From the NCBI GenBank assembly GCA_019359745.1, contig JAHHGT010000008.1, positions 1-64,000 of the forward strand: 64,000 nucleotides of DNA, given 5' to 3'. The DNA is from Aphanothece saxicola GSE-SYN-MK-01-06B (GTDB lineage: Bacteria; Cyanobacteriota; Cyanobacteriia; PCC-6307; Cyanobiaceae). Each line of letters starts with the position of its first letter. Positions within the stretch are counted from its first letter, which is position 1. Under the pieces are notes generated by a model. It saw only the letters and a program-made list of their open reading frames with translations, was not told where the DNA came from and did not search any database. A program made the translations under genes and the position numbers. This document shows, piece by piece, positions 16,826 through 24,949 of the stretch.

Positions 16826-17224
16826 ATGCCCAATGCCGCCAAGGGGCGCGGCGACCGCGCCGAACGGGAAGCTGCCGGACTGCTCTCCCTGCTGCTGGGA
16901 ACCACCATCCGGCGCAAGCTCGGTGCCGGCCGCCTCGATGACCAGGGCGACCTCGACGGCCTGAGTGATTTCGTCCTCCAGGTCGCGGACTGGAAGGACG
17001 TGGCGCGCGCGGCCCGTGAAAAGCCCGCAGGCGCCGAACAGCAGCGCCACCACGCCAAGGCCGCCCACGCCGCCACCTTCGTGCGCTTCCGCGGCGGCAC
17101 CTGGCGCGTGGTGCTCACCCCGGAGCAGTGGGCCCGGCTGGTGCTGGAGCTGCGTGGGCCGGCCGATACGGACGCCCTGCTGCCGCTTCCTTCCGATGCC
17201 GCCCTGCCGCCACTGGCGGCCTGA
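16826..17224 (+). CDS. Holliday-junction-resolvase-like nuclease
   Basis: A 132-aa protein when started at MPNAAKGRGDRAEREAA (ATG 16826); the track's start is 7 codons earlier and overlaps the operator. GRGDRAEREAAGLL, then LGAGRLDDQGDLDG, then FVLQVADWKD follow the E...GD...Q/DxK pattern of PD-(D/E)XK resolvases used by phages. A basic and a Pro/Leu-rich tail follow. Expected role: resolving branched DNA before packaging. It sits 32 bp before the next gene in the same direction. Confidence 0.65.
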   Translation: MPNAAKGRGDRAEREAAGLLSLLLGTTIRRKLGAGRLDDQGDLDGLSDFVLQVADWKDVARAAREKPAGAEQQRHHAKAAHAATFVRFRGGTWRVVLTPEQWARLVLELRGPADTDALLPLPSDAALPPLAA

Positions 17225-17256
17225 TCGTTCTCTCCCTGCTCTCCCCCGCCCGCGCC

Positions 17257-17961
17257 ATGACCAGCCCCGACCCCGACAGCCTTCTGTCCCAGGACACCCG
17301 GGAGCGCTTCGGGAAGACGATCTCCGCCTGGATTGAGCGGGCCGGCTGGGGCCATGACACCCCCCTGCGCTGGGGCAAGGCGGCCGGCTTCAGCTCCTTG
17401 GCTGACTCGACCTTCAACCGGCTGCAGCGCGGCAAGATCGCCCAGCCGTACCCGATGACATTCCTGCAGTTCGGCCTGATGAACGACCGTCTGGCCCGCA
17501 AGGACTATGGGTTGGAGCCCGACGATCCGCTGTTGCCGCGGGTCGCGCGCCAGCGACCGATCGAACATGACGACGGCCGGCTCTGGACCGCTACGGATTT
17601 CTTCTCCCACTTCATCGGCGAGCTGGAGGCGCCGGCCTGGGCCAGGGAGCAGCCCCTGCCCAGCCTTGAGCAGGCGGTGGCGGCCAGCGCCGAGGCGGTG
17701 ACGCTGTTCAAGGCCGCCGCCGAGGCGGCCGGACTGACGCTGCCCCAGGCCTGGGAGTCCCTGGCGGCGGTGGCGGCCACGGCGCCGGCGGATGTGATGC
17801 CGCCGCTGGGGACCGAGGAACTCGATGTGCTGCGCATGGTGCTCAGTGGCTGGCACACCTGGACGCCGGAGCAGCTGGGCCAGCTGATGGACCTGGACGG
17901 CGGACTCCGGCCACTGATCCTGCTGCGTTACTGGAAAGACACCAAAGACGTTGCCCATTAG
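17257..17961 (+). CDS. Phage protein with regulator-like N-terminus, unknown
   Basis: A 234-aa protein when started at ATG 17257 (MTSPDPDSLLSQDTRERFGK); the track's ORF runs 43 codons further upstream into the preceding gene. The N-terminal half (RFGKTISAWIERAGWGHDT ... NRLQRGKIAQPYPMTFLQFG) looks like a helical DNA-binding fold with a 'LADSTFNRLQRGK' segment. The C-terminal part is helical. It could be a phage regulator; no family is recognised. Confidence 0.7.
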   Translation: MTSPDPDSLLSQDTRERFGKTISAWIERAGWGHDTPLRWGKAAGFSSLADSTFNRLQRGKIAQPYPMTFLQFGLMNDRLARKDYGLEPDDPLLPRVARQRPIEHDDGRLWTATDFFSHFIGELEAPAWAREQPLPSLEQAVAASAEAVTLFKAAAEAAGLTLPQAWESLAAVAATAPADVMPPLGTEELDVLRMVLSGWHTWTPEQLGQLMDLDGGLRPLILLRYWKDTKDVAH

Positions 17962-18004
17962 GGCTCCCTACTACTAGACTGGCCAGAGCTTCAGGACTAT
18001 TGGC

Positions 18005-19144
18005 TTGGCCTCTTCTTCTCCTGTGGTTACCGAACCACAGTCTTCTTATCCAGACTCGCTGGAGCTCTCGCTCCTCGCCTTCCACCGCAACGTCGGCCCC
18101 ATCCGCAAGCAGTCGGAAGCCAAGTACGGCGCATTCGCGGATCTACGCACCGTCCTTGAGGCCATCACCCCGCACCTGCTGGATCAGGGCCTGGTGCTGA
18201 CGCAGAACATGGCGGAAGGCCCCGACGGCTCCTGCCTGCTGCGCACGGTGCTCACCCACGCGCCCAGCGGCGACGCGATCTCTTCGTCCTGCCCCATCCC
18301 CACCCTGCAGGGGCTGCTGGATCGGGTGCATCAGCTGCGGCAGGAGGCGTTGCAGCGCTTCCCCATCGACATGCCCCTGGCGGCCCTCGGCGCCCTGCCG
18401 CCCGTGCTGCCGCCGCGCCCTGCCGATGGCGACACGGCCCTGCCGCCCCTGCCACCGCGCCAGCCGGGCCTGCGGCTGGACGACCAGCTCAAGGGTCTCT
18501 ACACCCTGCTGGGGCAGCTGGGCACGACCACCAACCCCCTGCATTCCCTCGGCGGCACGGTCACCTACCTGCGCCGCTACCAGATCCTCTCGTTGCTCTG
18601 CCTGGCGGCGGAGGACAGCGACGGTGAGGCGGAGCGCCAGACGCCGCCGAGCACCAGCCAGCCCTCTCCCCAGGCGCCGCCCCTGGTGGCTGGGCCTGGG
18701 CCAGCCGCCGCACCCACCCGCCGCCGCCGTGCCGCGCCACCAGCCCAGGGCCACAGCCCGAGCCAGGGCCAACCATCAGGCCCGCGGCCTGCACCCACCC
18801 CGGCGCCGCCGGCAGCCGCCCCACCGCAGCCCCAGCAGGCACCCGGCCCAAGTGCACCGGAGGCGGCTCCTCAGGAGCCGTCTGCAGCCGCTGAGCCTGG
18901 GCCGGCCCAAGTGGAGGGTTCCGAGCCCCAAGGGGTGATTCCTGCCCTCACCCCCTCCGAGGTGCAGCAGCTGATCGGCGAGATCCGCTCGCTGCCGGTC
19001 GAGACCATCCCGCACCTGGTCAGCGCCTTCCGCCAGCAGTTCCGCCTGCCTGACCGGGCCCTGGTCTCCGACTACATCAGCACTGCTGAACATGCCGCCT
19101 TCATCCGGCAGCAGGTGGCCCAGCTCGCCCCGGCCATCGCCTGA
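18005..19144 (+). CDS. erf: ERF-family single-strand annealing protein
   Basis: A 379-aa protein, start TTG 18005 (no ATG is available between the upstream in-frame stop and the domain). Residues 20-205 match ERF: KQSEAKYGAFADLRTVLEAITPHL, then SLGGTVTYLRRYQILSLLCLAAEDSD. A long Pro/Ala/Gln-rich linker (210-315) and a small helical C-terminal domain follow. ERF proteins anneal complementary ssDNA during phage recombination and circularisation. Its neighbours, an SSB-like protein and two PD-(D/E)XK nucleases, make a complete recombination set. An operator-like region (CTACTACTAGAC) precedes it. Confidence 0.9.
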   Translation: MASSSPVVTEPQSSYPDSLELSLLAFHRNVGPIRKQSEAKYGAFADLRTVLEAITPHLLDQGLVLTQNMAEGPDGSCLLRTVLTHAPSGDAISSSCPIPTLQGLLDRVHQLRQEALQRFPIDMPLAALGALPPVLPPRPADGDTALPPLPPRQPGLRLDDQLKGLYTLLGQLGTTTNPLHSLGGTVTYLRRYQILSLLCLAAEDSDGEAERQTPPSTSQPSPQAPPLVAGPGPAAAPTRRRRAAPPAQGHSPSQGQPSGPRPAPTPAPPAAAPPQPQQAPGPSAPEAAPQEPSAAAEPGPAQVEGSEPQGVIPALTPSEVQQLIGEIRSLPVETIPHLVSAFRQQFRLPDRALVSDYISTAEHAAFIRQQVAQLAPAIA

Positions 19145-19167
19145 TCCTTCCCCGCGTTCGTTCCGCC

Positions 19168-19557
19168 ATGAGCCCCACCTCTCCAGAGCTGGACAGCCGA
19201 GCGCCAGCGCCTGCCGCACGCGACATCGACAGTGATCTGCTGCAGCAGGTGCTCCGCCATCCCACCGGTGCCGCCGGCTGGTTGCTGCAGCACCGCCAGG
19301 GCCAGCTGCACCAACAGTTCAGCGAGGCCCTCGCCCGGGTCTTGCTGGCCTGCCACGACACCGCCAAGCCTGGCGAGCTGACGCTCAAGATCCGCATCAG
19401 GCCCAACCCGGACGCTCCCCTCCAGGTGCTGATCAGTGATCAGGTGATCGCCAGACCACCGCAGCAGGCCACCACCAGGGCCTACCTGTTCCACCCCGAT
19501 GACCTGCGGCTGAGCGGGGAGGAGCCCGGCCAACTCTCGATTCCCCTCGCTGGCTGA
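19168..19557 (+). CDS. Phage recombination-operon protein, unknown
   Basis: A 129-aa protein with a helical middle (LLQQVLRHPTGAAGWLLQHRQG) and a beta-rich C-terminal half (GELTLKIRIRPNPDAPLQVLISDQV). It is spaced 23 bp after erf and 2 bp before the SSB-like gene, so it belongs to the same operon. No family recognised. Confidence 0.75.
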   Translation: MSPTSPELDSRAPAPAARDIDSDLLQQVLRHPTGAAGWLLQHRQGQLHQQFSEALARVLLACHDTAKPGELTLKIRIRPNPDAPLQVLISDQVIARPPQQATTRAYLFHPDDLRLSGEEPGQLSIPLAG

Positions 19558-19559
19558 CC

Positions 19560-19898
19560 ATGGCCCTTCCCAAGCTCACGGTGAAGCTCTTTCCCCCCAA
19601 ACCCGGCAAGTCCTATGCCGCTTCCGGGAATCTCACCATCGCAATCTCCGATGTTCATGCCTTCGCGGAATGGCTGCTCGGCCAGCAGGGCGAATACGAC
19701 GACTACCTGCAGCAGAACGTGGTGCGAATCCTGGCCTTTGAATATCACAACACCTCCCGCGGTGGCTCCACCTATCGAACGGTGCAGCTGCGCGATCCTG
19801 CCGACCTGGCGACACCCTCTCCCTCGCCTGGATCCCTGGATGGGCCGTACCTGGGAATACTTCCTAGTAACTCCTACGCCGACGAAGTTCCATTCTGA
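19560..19898 (+). CDS. Small protein with SSB-like C-terminal tip
   Basis: A 112-aa protein. A beta-rich body (LTVKLFPPKPGKSYAASGNLTIAI) ends in a Ser/Pro/Asp-rich tail and SYADEVPF. The last residues mimic the acidic-hydrophobic tip of bacterial SSB (DDDIPF) that recruits repair proteins. Together with erf and the nucleases next door this suggests a phage ssDNA-binding protein, although the OB fold cannot be proven by eye. Confidence 0.7.
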   Translation: MALPKLTVKLFPPKPGKSYAASGNLTIAISDVHAFAEWLLGQQGEYDDYLQQNVVRILAFEYHNTSRGGSTYRTVQLRDPADLATPSPSPGSLDGPYLGILPSNSYADEVPF

Positions 19899-19906
19899 GA
19901 TGCACC

Positions 19907-20131
19907 ATGGCAACCCATTCCCATCCCCCGGATCAGCAGCTCGTCCGCCGAGTCCTCGATGCTTTCGAGCGTGAGTTCTGGGCCGGCCACCACGATCGCG
20001 GCCGGCTGCTGGCCGCACCCCTGCGTGTGATCCACCAGGCGATCGACCCCGCCGAGGCCGCCGCCGGCCACATCGAGGAGCTGCTGGCCGCCCTGGAAGG
20101 GAATGAGCCGCGACCAGCCCCGCAGGGTTAG
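19907..20131 (+). CDS. Small helical phage protein, unknown
   Basis: A 74-aa protein, two amphipathic helices (DQQLVRRVLDAFEREFWAG and ETH-like IEELLAALEG regions), starting 8 bp after the SSB-like gene. An ATG at 19900 is out of frame. No family recognised. Confidence 0.65.
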   Translation: MATHSHPPDQQLVRRVLDAFEREFWAGHHDRGRLLAAPLRVIHQAIDPAEAAAGHIEELLAALEGNEPRPAPQG

Positions 20132-20162
20132 CCAGGCCGCCCTCCCCTTCCCCGTGCCTGCC

Positions 20163-20255
20163 ATGCCGATGCGACCCGACAACCAGACCCTCGAGGCCGC
20201 AACGCGGCAAGCGGCAGCACCGGTGTTGCCGCCGGCGCGCGGTGCCGGCCCATGA
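20163..20255 (+). CDS. 30-aa ORF coupled to zinc-ribbon gene
   Basis: MPMRPDNQTLEAATRQAAAP... ends in an ATGA overlap with the next start. Too short for the track. The overlap and operon position support it, but its composition is not informative; it may only be a coupling leader peptide. Confidence 0.4.
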   Translation: MPMRPDNQTLEAATRQAAAPVLPPARGAGP

Positions 20256-20425
20256 GCACGTCTGCGGCCCCAACACCGGCCCCATCCGCCTGGGAGTGCC
20301 GCGAGTGCCTCTGGCTGCTCAACCCCAGCCAGCGGGAGGTGCTGCGGCTTCAGGACGCCCGCTGCCCTGGCTGCGGCCGCGCGCTCGGTGCCTTCCGCCC
20401 CATCCACCCCACCCCTTTCCGCTGA
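20252..20425 (+). CDS. 57-aa zinc-ribbon protein
   Basis: Missed by the track for its length. It carries two Cys pairs, WECREC and CPGCG, 27 residues apart, a classic small zinc ribbon. Its start overlaps the previous stop (ATGA) and its stop overlaps the next start (TGATG), so translation is coupled on both sides. Probably a small nucleic-acid-binding accessory of the replication operon. Confidence 0.7.
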   Translation: MSTSAAPTPAPSAWECRECLWLLNPSQREVLRLQDARCPGCGRALGAFRPIHPTPFR

Positions 20426-20841
20426 TGCTCCGCCTGCTGATCCGCTCCCATCCGCCCCAGGAGCTGCTGCCCCGCCACTACGGGCTGGTGGTCACCGACT
20501 GCTACCGCCACCGGCTGCTGGTGGCGCCGATCCCGCTCAACCTCGCCTTCCGCTGGCTGCTGGAGCTCTGGCTGCGGTTGCGCAACCCTGTGCCCCCGGA
20601 CCAGCTGGACCGGCTGGCGAGCCGCTTTCTCTACGCCCAGGCCTACCGCGAGGGCTTCCGTTCCGGCAACGCCGCCCGCTATCCGCCCGGCACCGCCTTG
20701 GTCTTCACCCGAGCGACCAAGGACACCGTCGTGGCGGCCTGGGGCGTTCACGTCGATGCCGAGGAGCTGGCCCAGCGGGTGCTCACCGCCGCCATCCGCA
20801 GCGGGCCGGATCGCCGCAATGCCCACGCAACCGGTCTGTGA
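20425..20841 (+). CDS. Phage protein, unknown
   Basis: A 138-aa protein starting at MLRLLIRSHPPQELLP (ATG 20425, overlapping the zinc-ribbon stop); the track's upstream extension is out of the operon logic. Mixed alpha/beta, with LPRHYGLVVTDCYRHRLLVAPI and a conserved-looking YREGFRSGNAARYPPG segment. No motif recognised. Coupled to the exonuclease gene by TGATG. Confidence 0.7.
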   Translation: MLRLLIRSHPPQELLPRHYGLVVTDCYRHRLLVAPIPLNLAFRWLLELWLRLRNPVPPDQLDRLASRFLYAQAYREGFRSGNAARYPPGTALVFTRATKDTVVAAWGVHVDAEELAQRVLTAAIRSGPDRRNAHATGL

Positions 20842-21545
20842 TGGCGCTCGCGCTCTCGACGCTGCTGCTGCTGGACTGCGAAACCACCGGCCTGGAGGTG
20901 GGGACCGATGCGCTCTGCGAGATCGGCGCCGTGCTCTTCTCGGTGCCCCACCGGGCGGTGCTGCAGCAGCTCTCCTTCCTTCTGCCTGTCGCCACCAACG
21001 GCGCCGAGGCGATCAACGGCATCGACGCCGCCCTGACCCAGGCGCCCCAGCCCCGCACTGAGGCCGCCGCCCTGTTCCGGGCCATGCTCAATGCCGCCGA
21101 CGCGGTCGTCTGCCACAACGCCTCCTTCGATCAGCCCTGGATCGAGCGCTGGCTGGCCGCCGCCGGCCTCGCCACAACCGAGGACCAGGGCAAGCCCTGG
21201 ATCTGCACCTGCGAAGGCATCAGCTGGGCTGGCCTGCGGTCCAGCCCGTCGCTGGCCGCCCTGGCCCTGGCCCATGGCATCCCGGTCTGGGCGGCGCACC
21301 GGGCGCTGACTGACTGCATCTACCTGGCCCAGATCCTGGAGCGCGATCCGCAGCTCGAGGAGCACCTGGCGGAAGGACTCCAGCCGCGCCTGCTGGTGGC
21401 GGCCGATCTGCCCTTCTCCCGCAAGGACGAGGCCAAGGAGGCCGGGTTCCGCTGGCTGCCGGAGGCCAAGCAGTGGCAACGCCGCTGCACTGCGGCCCAG
21501 ATCGAGGCCCTGCCGTTTCCCGTCATCCCGCTGGAGCCCAGCTGA
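20841..21545 (+). CDS. DnaQ-like 3'-5' exonuclease (DEDDh)
   Basis: A 234-aa protein with the exonuclease motifs LLLDCETTGLEVG (ExoI, DxE), VCHNASFDQPWIERWL (ExoII) and AHRALTDCIYLAQIL (ExoIII, HxxxxD). The C-terminal 50 residues (DLPFSRKDEAKEAGFRWLP, KQWQRRC) resemble the DUF5710 fold found fused to DNA-processing enzymes. It probably proofreads or trims phage DNA. It is the last gene of the early operon; the true start is ATG 20841, not the track's 20388. Confidence 0.9.
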   Translation: MALALSTLLLLDCETTGLEVGTDALCEIGAVLFSVPHRAVLQQLSFLLPVATNGAEAINGIDAALTQAPQPRTEAAALFRAMLNAADAVVCHNASFDQPWIERWLAAAGLATTEDQGKPWICTCEGISWAGLRSSPSLAALALAHGIPVWAAHRALTDCIYLAQILERDPQLEEHLAEGLQPRLLVAADLPFSRKDEAKEAGFRWLPEAKQWQRRCTAAQIEALPFPVIPLEPS

Positions 21546-22033
21546 TTCCCCGCGGCACGGAAGGCCCCTCGGCCGACCATCCCCAGGGCCCGCAGGCCAT
21601 CGGGACGTTCCACCGAACAGGGCCAGCAGCCCAGCTCACGCCCACTCGATGGCCCCATCAACGCCAGGATCCATGGCCATGACGGACTTGTAGGGAGCGC
21701 TAAGCCAGTAGCGGCACCGCCAGGGGCTGGGTCTGGCCACAGCCGCCCTGCGGGCGCCGGGCCACCGCAGCCGCGGGCGAGACGCCCTGCCGCCGTGACC
21801 CAACCGCCCCAGCCCGGCGGCGGCGATGCGCTCTTTCATCGCCAGCGCCAGGGTCGGTGACCGCGCAGCGGCCTCGCCGACTCGCACGGCCCTGGCGCGG
21901 CGTGACACGCTGACGCACCGCTGCCTGGCGGCAGCATTGCTGTTCGCTACTGGCTGAATCCTGTAGCCTGTGGGTCGCTAACCGCTACTCTTTTACGGCT
22001 ACCGAACCCGCTACGGCTGAACCCCGCCAGCAG
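21546..22033 (+). other. Non-coding region before the late operon
   Basis: About 490 bp without a convincing gene. It holds a CGCTAAG-type half-site (AGCGCTAAGCCAG) near 21700, a large stem-loop with 9-bp arms GCGCCAGGG / CCCTGGCGC at 21845-21898, and a promoter-like stretch with CTGTAGCC and TCGCTAACCGCTACTC at 21960-21995. Probably the switch region from early to late transcription; the stem-loop could be part of a small RNA. Confidence 0.5.
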
Positions 22034-22573
22034 GTGCGTGCCGCCCTGCAGCTGGCCCTTGGTGAGATCGAGGCCTCCTACCGCGATGCCGCCATCGAAG
22101 CCCTGCGCGATTCGGCTCCCCAGGAAGACGACGACGGCAACCCGGCCTGGCCAGCCCCGCAGAAGCCCAGGCGCAAGCGCGGTTTGCCCGATGGTGTCGG
22201 CCAGCGGTTCCCCAACCAGTCCCAATCTCCACGGCCCACACGGGCGGAGATTGAGCAACGCCTGGCGCAGCTCCAGCTCTGGCTGGCCCAGCGGCAGCCG
22301 ACCCTGTTCATCCGCGACCAGGCGGCCCTGCTCTGGGGCATGTCCTCCTACTGCACCCTCAAGAAGTACCTCCGCGTGGCCCGCTCGCGGATGGTCGAGG
22401 AGCTGGTGGACGACCGCCTCATGCACCAGGCCGAGCAGATCTACGCCCTGATGGACGTGGCCCGGCGTGCTGCTGATGCCGAGCAGTTCAGCGCCGCCGT
22501 GGGTGCCCACCGCGTGATTTGCGAGATCGCCGGGATGCTGCGCGCGCCGATCAAGCCGCCCTCTGCCGCCTGA
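22034..22573 (+). CDS. terS: Terminase small subunit
   Basis: A 179-aa protein with a GTG start. An N-terminal acidic/basic region is followed by a helical domain (AALLWGMSSYCTLKKYLRVARSRMVEELVDDRLMHQAEQIYALM) typical of small terminases, which bind pac/cos DNA and load the large subunit. The stop overlaps the TerL start (TGATG). Called mainly from position directly before TerL. Confidence 0.75.
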   Translation: MRAALQLALGEIEASYRDAAIEALRDSAPQEDDDGNPAWPAPQKPRRKRGLPDGVGQRFPNQSQSPRPTRAEIEQRLAQLQLWLAQRQPTLFIRDQAALLWGMSSYCTLKKYLRVARSRMVEELVDDRLMHQAEQIYALMDVARRAADAEQFSAAVGAHRVICEIAGMLRAPIKPPSAA

Positions 22574-24186
22574 TGCCGGCCCCTCTCGCCACGGTTTCCG
22601 TCCCCACGGACCCGACCGTTCTGCGCCCGGGGGCGATCGCCGCTGGCGGCCTGCTCGTCTCCCCCACCCACGGCGACCCCTGGCGGGATTGCGGGCTGCT
22701 GGGCCTCCGCGATCCGGCCCTGGCCCAGCAGGGCCTGGCGCCCCTCAGCCTGGAGGGCTTCATCGCCGAGGCCTTCCCCGCCTACGGCTTTCACCGCTGG
22801 GCGCTGGTGCTCATCGCCCTGCTGCAGCAGATCGCCGATGGCGAGCTCTCGCGCCTGATCGTCACCTGTCCGCCGCGCCTGGGGAAATCGCTGCTGATCT
22901 CCAAGCTCTTCCTCGCCTATTTCGTCTACCGCCACCCGCACCTGTTCGCCGCCATCGCCTCCTACTCGGGCGAACTGGCTTACGCCCACTCGCGCGAGGC
23001 GCGGCACTTCTATCGCGCCACCGGCAACCCACTCTCAAAGGATTCGGCCGCCGTCGGCAACTGGCTCACCCCCAGCCGCGGCGGCTGCATCGCCGCCGGT
23101 GTGGACGGCCCCTTCAACGGCAAGGGCTACTCGCTCGGCATCATCGATGACCCCTACAAGGGGCCCCACGACGCCGGCTCCCCCCGGGTGCGTGCGCGCA
23201 TCGTCGAGTGGCTGCGCTCGGTCTGGTTCCTGCGGGCCGAACCCTCCTTCATCGACGCCGGCAGCGGCGCCCTGCAGCGCAACCTTTCGGCCCAGGTGAT
23301 CGTCCTCACCCGCTGGGACCACGAGGACATGGTCGGCTGGTTGCTGGCCGAGGAGCTGGGCGACGCGCCCCAGGGCTGGCATGTGCTGGACCTGCCGGCG
23401 ATCGCCGAGCACCCCAGTGATCGACCTGCCTACCCGCCTTCGGTCACCGTTGAGCCCGACTGGCGCCGCCCCGGGGAGGCCCTCTGCCCGGAGCGCTTCC
23501 CCCTGCAGGAACTGCTCAAGATTCGCCACCGCACCGGCGCCTTCTGGTGGTCGGCCCTCTACCAGCAGCGGCCCAGCCCCACCAAGGGGGGCATCTTCCA
23601 GCGGGCCTGGATCCAGCCGCCCTTCCAGCGGCAGCAGCGCCGCCGCTTTGCGCCGCTCGTCCTCTCCTGCGACCTGACCTTCAAGGATGAGGACGACAGC
23701 TGCTACTGCGGCTTCGTGCTGATGGGCCTGCTGGCGCCGGATCCCGGCGGGCCCCAGAAGCTGGAGATCGAGGTGCTCTGGGCGGTGCGCAAGCGGCTCG
23801 GGCTGCCCGGCACCATCCACTTCCTGCTGGCCGCCAGCGCAGCTTTGCAGAAGCAGGGCCTGCGGCCCCATGCGGTGCTGGTGGAGGACGCCGCCAACGG
23901 CCCGGCCGTCGTTCAGGTGCTGCGGCGCAAGATCCGCGGCCTGCTGCCCATCCCGCCCCGCGGCAGCAAGGAGCTGCGCGCCCATGCCGTCGCGCCGCTG
24001 CTGGAATCGGGCCAGGTGGCCTTCCACCACCGCGCCGAACCCCTCAGTGAGGAACTGCCCCGTTTCCCCAAGGGCAGCAAGGACCTCACCGATGCCTTCT
24101 GCCACGGCGCCCTCTGGCTGGAGGAGCGCTACTGGAAAGGCCTCGGCGTCCAGGAGGCGCCGGTGCCGCTGCTGCTCTCGCGCTGA
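22573..24186 (+). CDS. terL: Terminase large subunit
   Basis: A 537-aa packaging motor when started at ATG 22573, which overlaps the TerS stop (track: 22519). The ATPase domain has a Walker A variant (TCPPRLGKSLL, about residue 97-107), Walker B (LGIIDDPYKG, about 187-196) and a coupling motif (VIVLTRWDHEDMVGW). The nuclease domain begins near 365 (LSCDLTFKDEDD) and includes VLVEDAANGPAVVQ and the final DLTDAFCHGALW Asp, a T4 gp17-like RNase H arrangement. It fills capsids through the portal. Confidence 0.95.
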   Translation: MPAPLATVSVPTDPTVLRPGAIAAGGLLVSPTHGDPWRDCGLLGLRDPALAQQGLAPLSLEGFIAEAFPAYGFHRWALVLIALLQQIADGELSRLIVTCPPRLGKSLLISKLFLAYFVYRHPHLFAAIASYSGELAYAHSREARHFYRATGNPLSKDSAAVGNWLTPSRGGCIAAGVDGPFNGKGYSLGIIDDPYKGPHDAGSPRVRARIVEWLRSVWFLRAEPSFIDAGSGALQRNLSAQVIVLTRWDHEDMVGWLLAEELGDAPQGWHVLDLPAIAEHPSDRPAYPPSVTVEPDWRRPGEALCPERFPLQELLKIRHRTGAFWWSALYQQRPSPTKGGIFQRAWIQPPFQRQQRRRFAPLVLSCDLTFKDEDDSCYCGFVLMGLLAPDPGGPQKLEIEVLWAVRKRLGLPGTIHFLLAASAALQKQGLRPHAVLVEDAANGPAVVQVLRRKIRGLLPIPPRGSKELRAHAVAPLLESGQVAFHHRAEPLSEELPRFPKGSKDLTDAFCHGALWLEERYWKGLGVQEAPVPLLLSR

Positions 24187-24707
24187 TGGTCCGGCAGCTC
24201 TCCCTCTTCGATCCGCCCCCTGCGGCTGAGCACTCCGCGGGTGAGCACCTGCAAGCGCCGCAGCGGTCGCAACCACCACGCCGCCGCCGTGCCCTGCACC
24301 CCCGAGCGGCCGCCCACGCCCTGGCGCTGCAGCACCTCGATCTGGCCGACACGATCGCCGGCAACTTCGCCCGCCGCACCGTCCACCCGTTCGAGGATCT
24401 GCGCCAGGTGGCGATCATCGGGCTGCTCAAGGCCGCCGAGCGCTTCAATCCCACCGGCGGGCGACAGTTTCGTCCCTACGGCCGCACCTACGCCAACGGC
24501 GAGATCATGCACTACCTGCGTGATTCGGGCTTCGCGATCAAGGTGCCGCCCACCTGGCGGGATCTGCATGCCAGCGGGCAGAAGCTGCTGCGACAGGGCA
24601 CCGCACCCGCCCAGGTTCCCCAGAAGCTCGGCATCAGCCCCGAGCGCTGGCAGGAGATTCAGGAGGCCTGCTCGATCACCGTTGTGGCCCTGCCGCCCGA
24701 GACCTGA
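24186..24707 (+). CDS. Phage sigma factor lacking region 4
   Basis: A 173-aa protein. Residues about 53-115 are sigma-70 region 2 (DLRQVAIIGLLKAAERFNP, RQFRPYGRTYANGEIMHYLRD) and 116-160 look like region 3 (VPPTWRDLHASGQKL, PQKLGISPERWQEI). The protein stops there, so the -35-recognising region 4 is absent. ATG overlaps the TerL stop. A phage-encoded sigma could direct host polymerase to late promoters; a repeated TGGCAATAG upstream of late genes is a candidate target. The missing region 4 suggests use of an extended -10 element or a partner protein. Confidence 0.8.
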   Translation: MVRQLSLFDPPPAAEHSAGEHLQAPQRSQPPRRRRALHPRAAAHALALQHLDLADTIAGNFARRTVHPFEDLRQVAIIGLLKAAERFNPTGGRQFRPYGRTYANGEIMHYLRDSGFAIKVPPTWRDLHASGQKLLRQGTAPAQVPQKLGISPERWQEIQEACSITVVALPPET

Positions 24708-24721
24708 GACGGATGGCGATC

Positions 24722-24729
24722 GCTAGAAC
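24722..24729 (+). repeat. Cargo-edge repeat GCTAGAAC
   Basis: Matches CCTAGAAC at 28059-28066 on the far side of the RelA-domain gene and CCTAGAAC at 50935-50942. Read on the minus strand it is GTTCTAGC, directly after the nested hairpin at 24733-24791. Confidence 0.55.
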
Positions 24730-24732
24730 GCT

Positions 24733-24791
24733 CCGCATCACCTGCGGGCGAAATCGGGCAACGCCCGCTGAAGCCGGTCAGGTGCATGCGG
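24733..24791 (-). other. Nested hairpin with one bulged base, attC-like
   Basis: Outer arms CCGCATCACCTG and CAGGTGcATGCGG pair over 12 bp with one extra base; an inner stem CGGGCG/CGCCCG closes a loop. On the minus strand AAC precedes and GTT follows the stem, as the terminal triplets do in integron attC sites, but the 7-bp R boxes do not otherwise match. It lies 160 bp after the stop of the RelA-domain gene and could instead be a terminator. Confidence 0.45.
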
Positions 24792-24949
24792 ATGTTACGT
24801 GGCACTTGGGTTGAGGAAAATCATGAATATCCCCCCTAGACCGAAAACAGCTTGTCCGAAGCTAAGGGAGCCGCGCAGGGCAATCAGAGTGGTATGCGGC
24901 AGGCACCGAACTCAAATATGGCTGGTGGAATGATTAACGGCGGGATCGA

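Noticed and set aside
16789-17958. 389-aa minus-strand ORF
   Set aside because: Antisense to two plus-strand phage genes that have better motifs and spacing.
20388-20840. N-terminal extension of the DnaQ-like ORF
   Set aside because: Overlaps two coupled genes in other frames; ATG 20841 overlaps the preceding stop exactly.
23035-24279. 414-aa minus-strand ORF
   Set aside because: Shadow of terL, whose ATPase and nuclease motifs are unambiguous.
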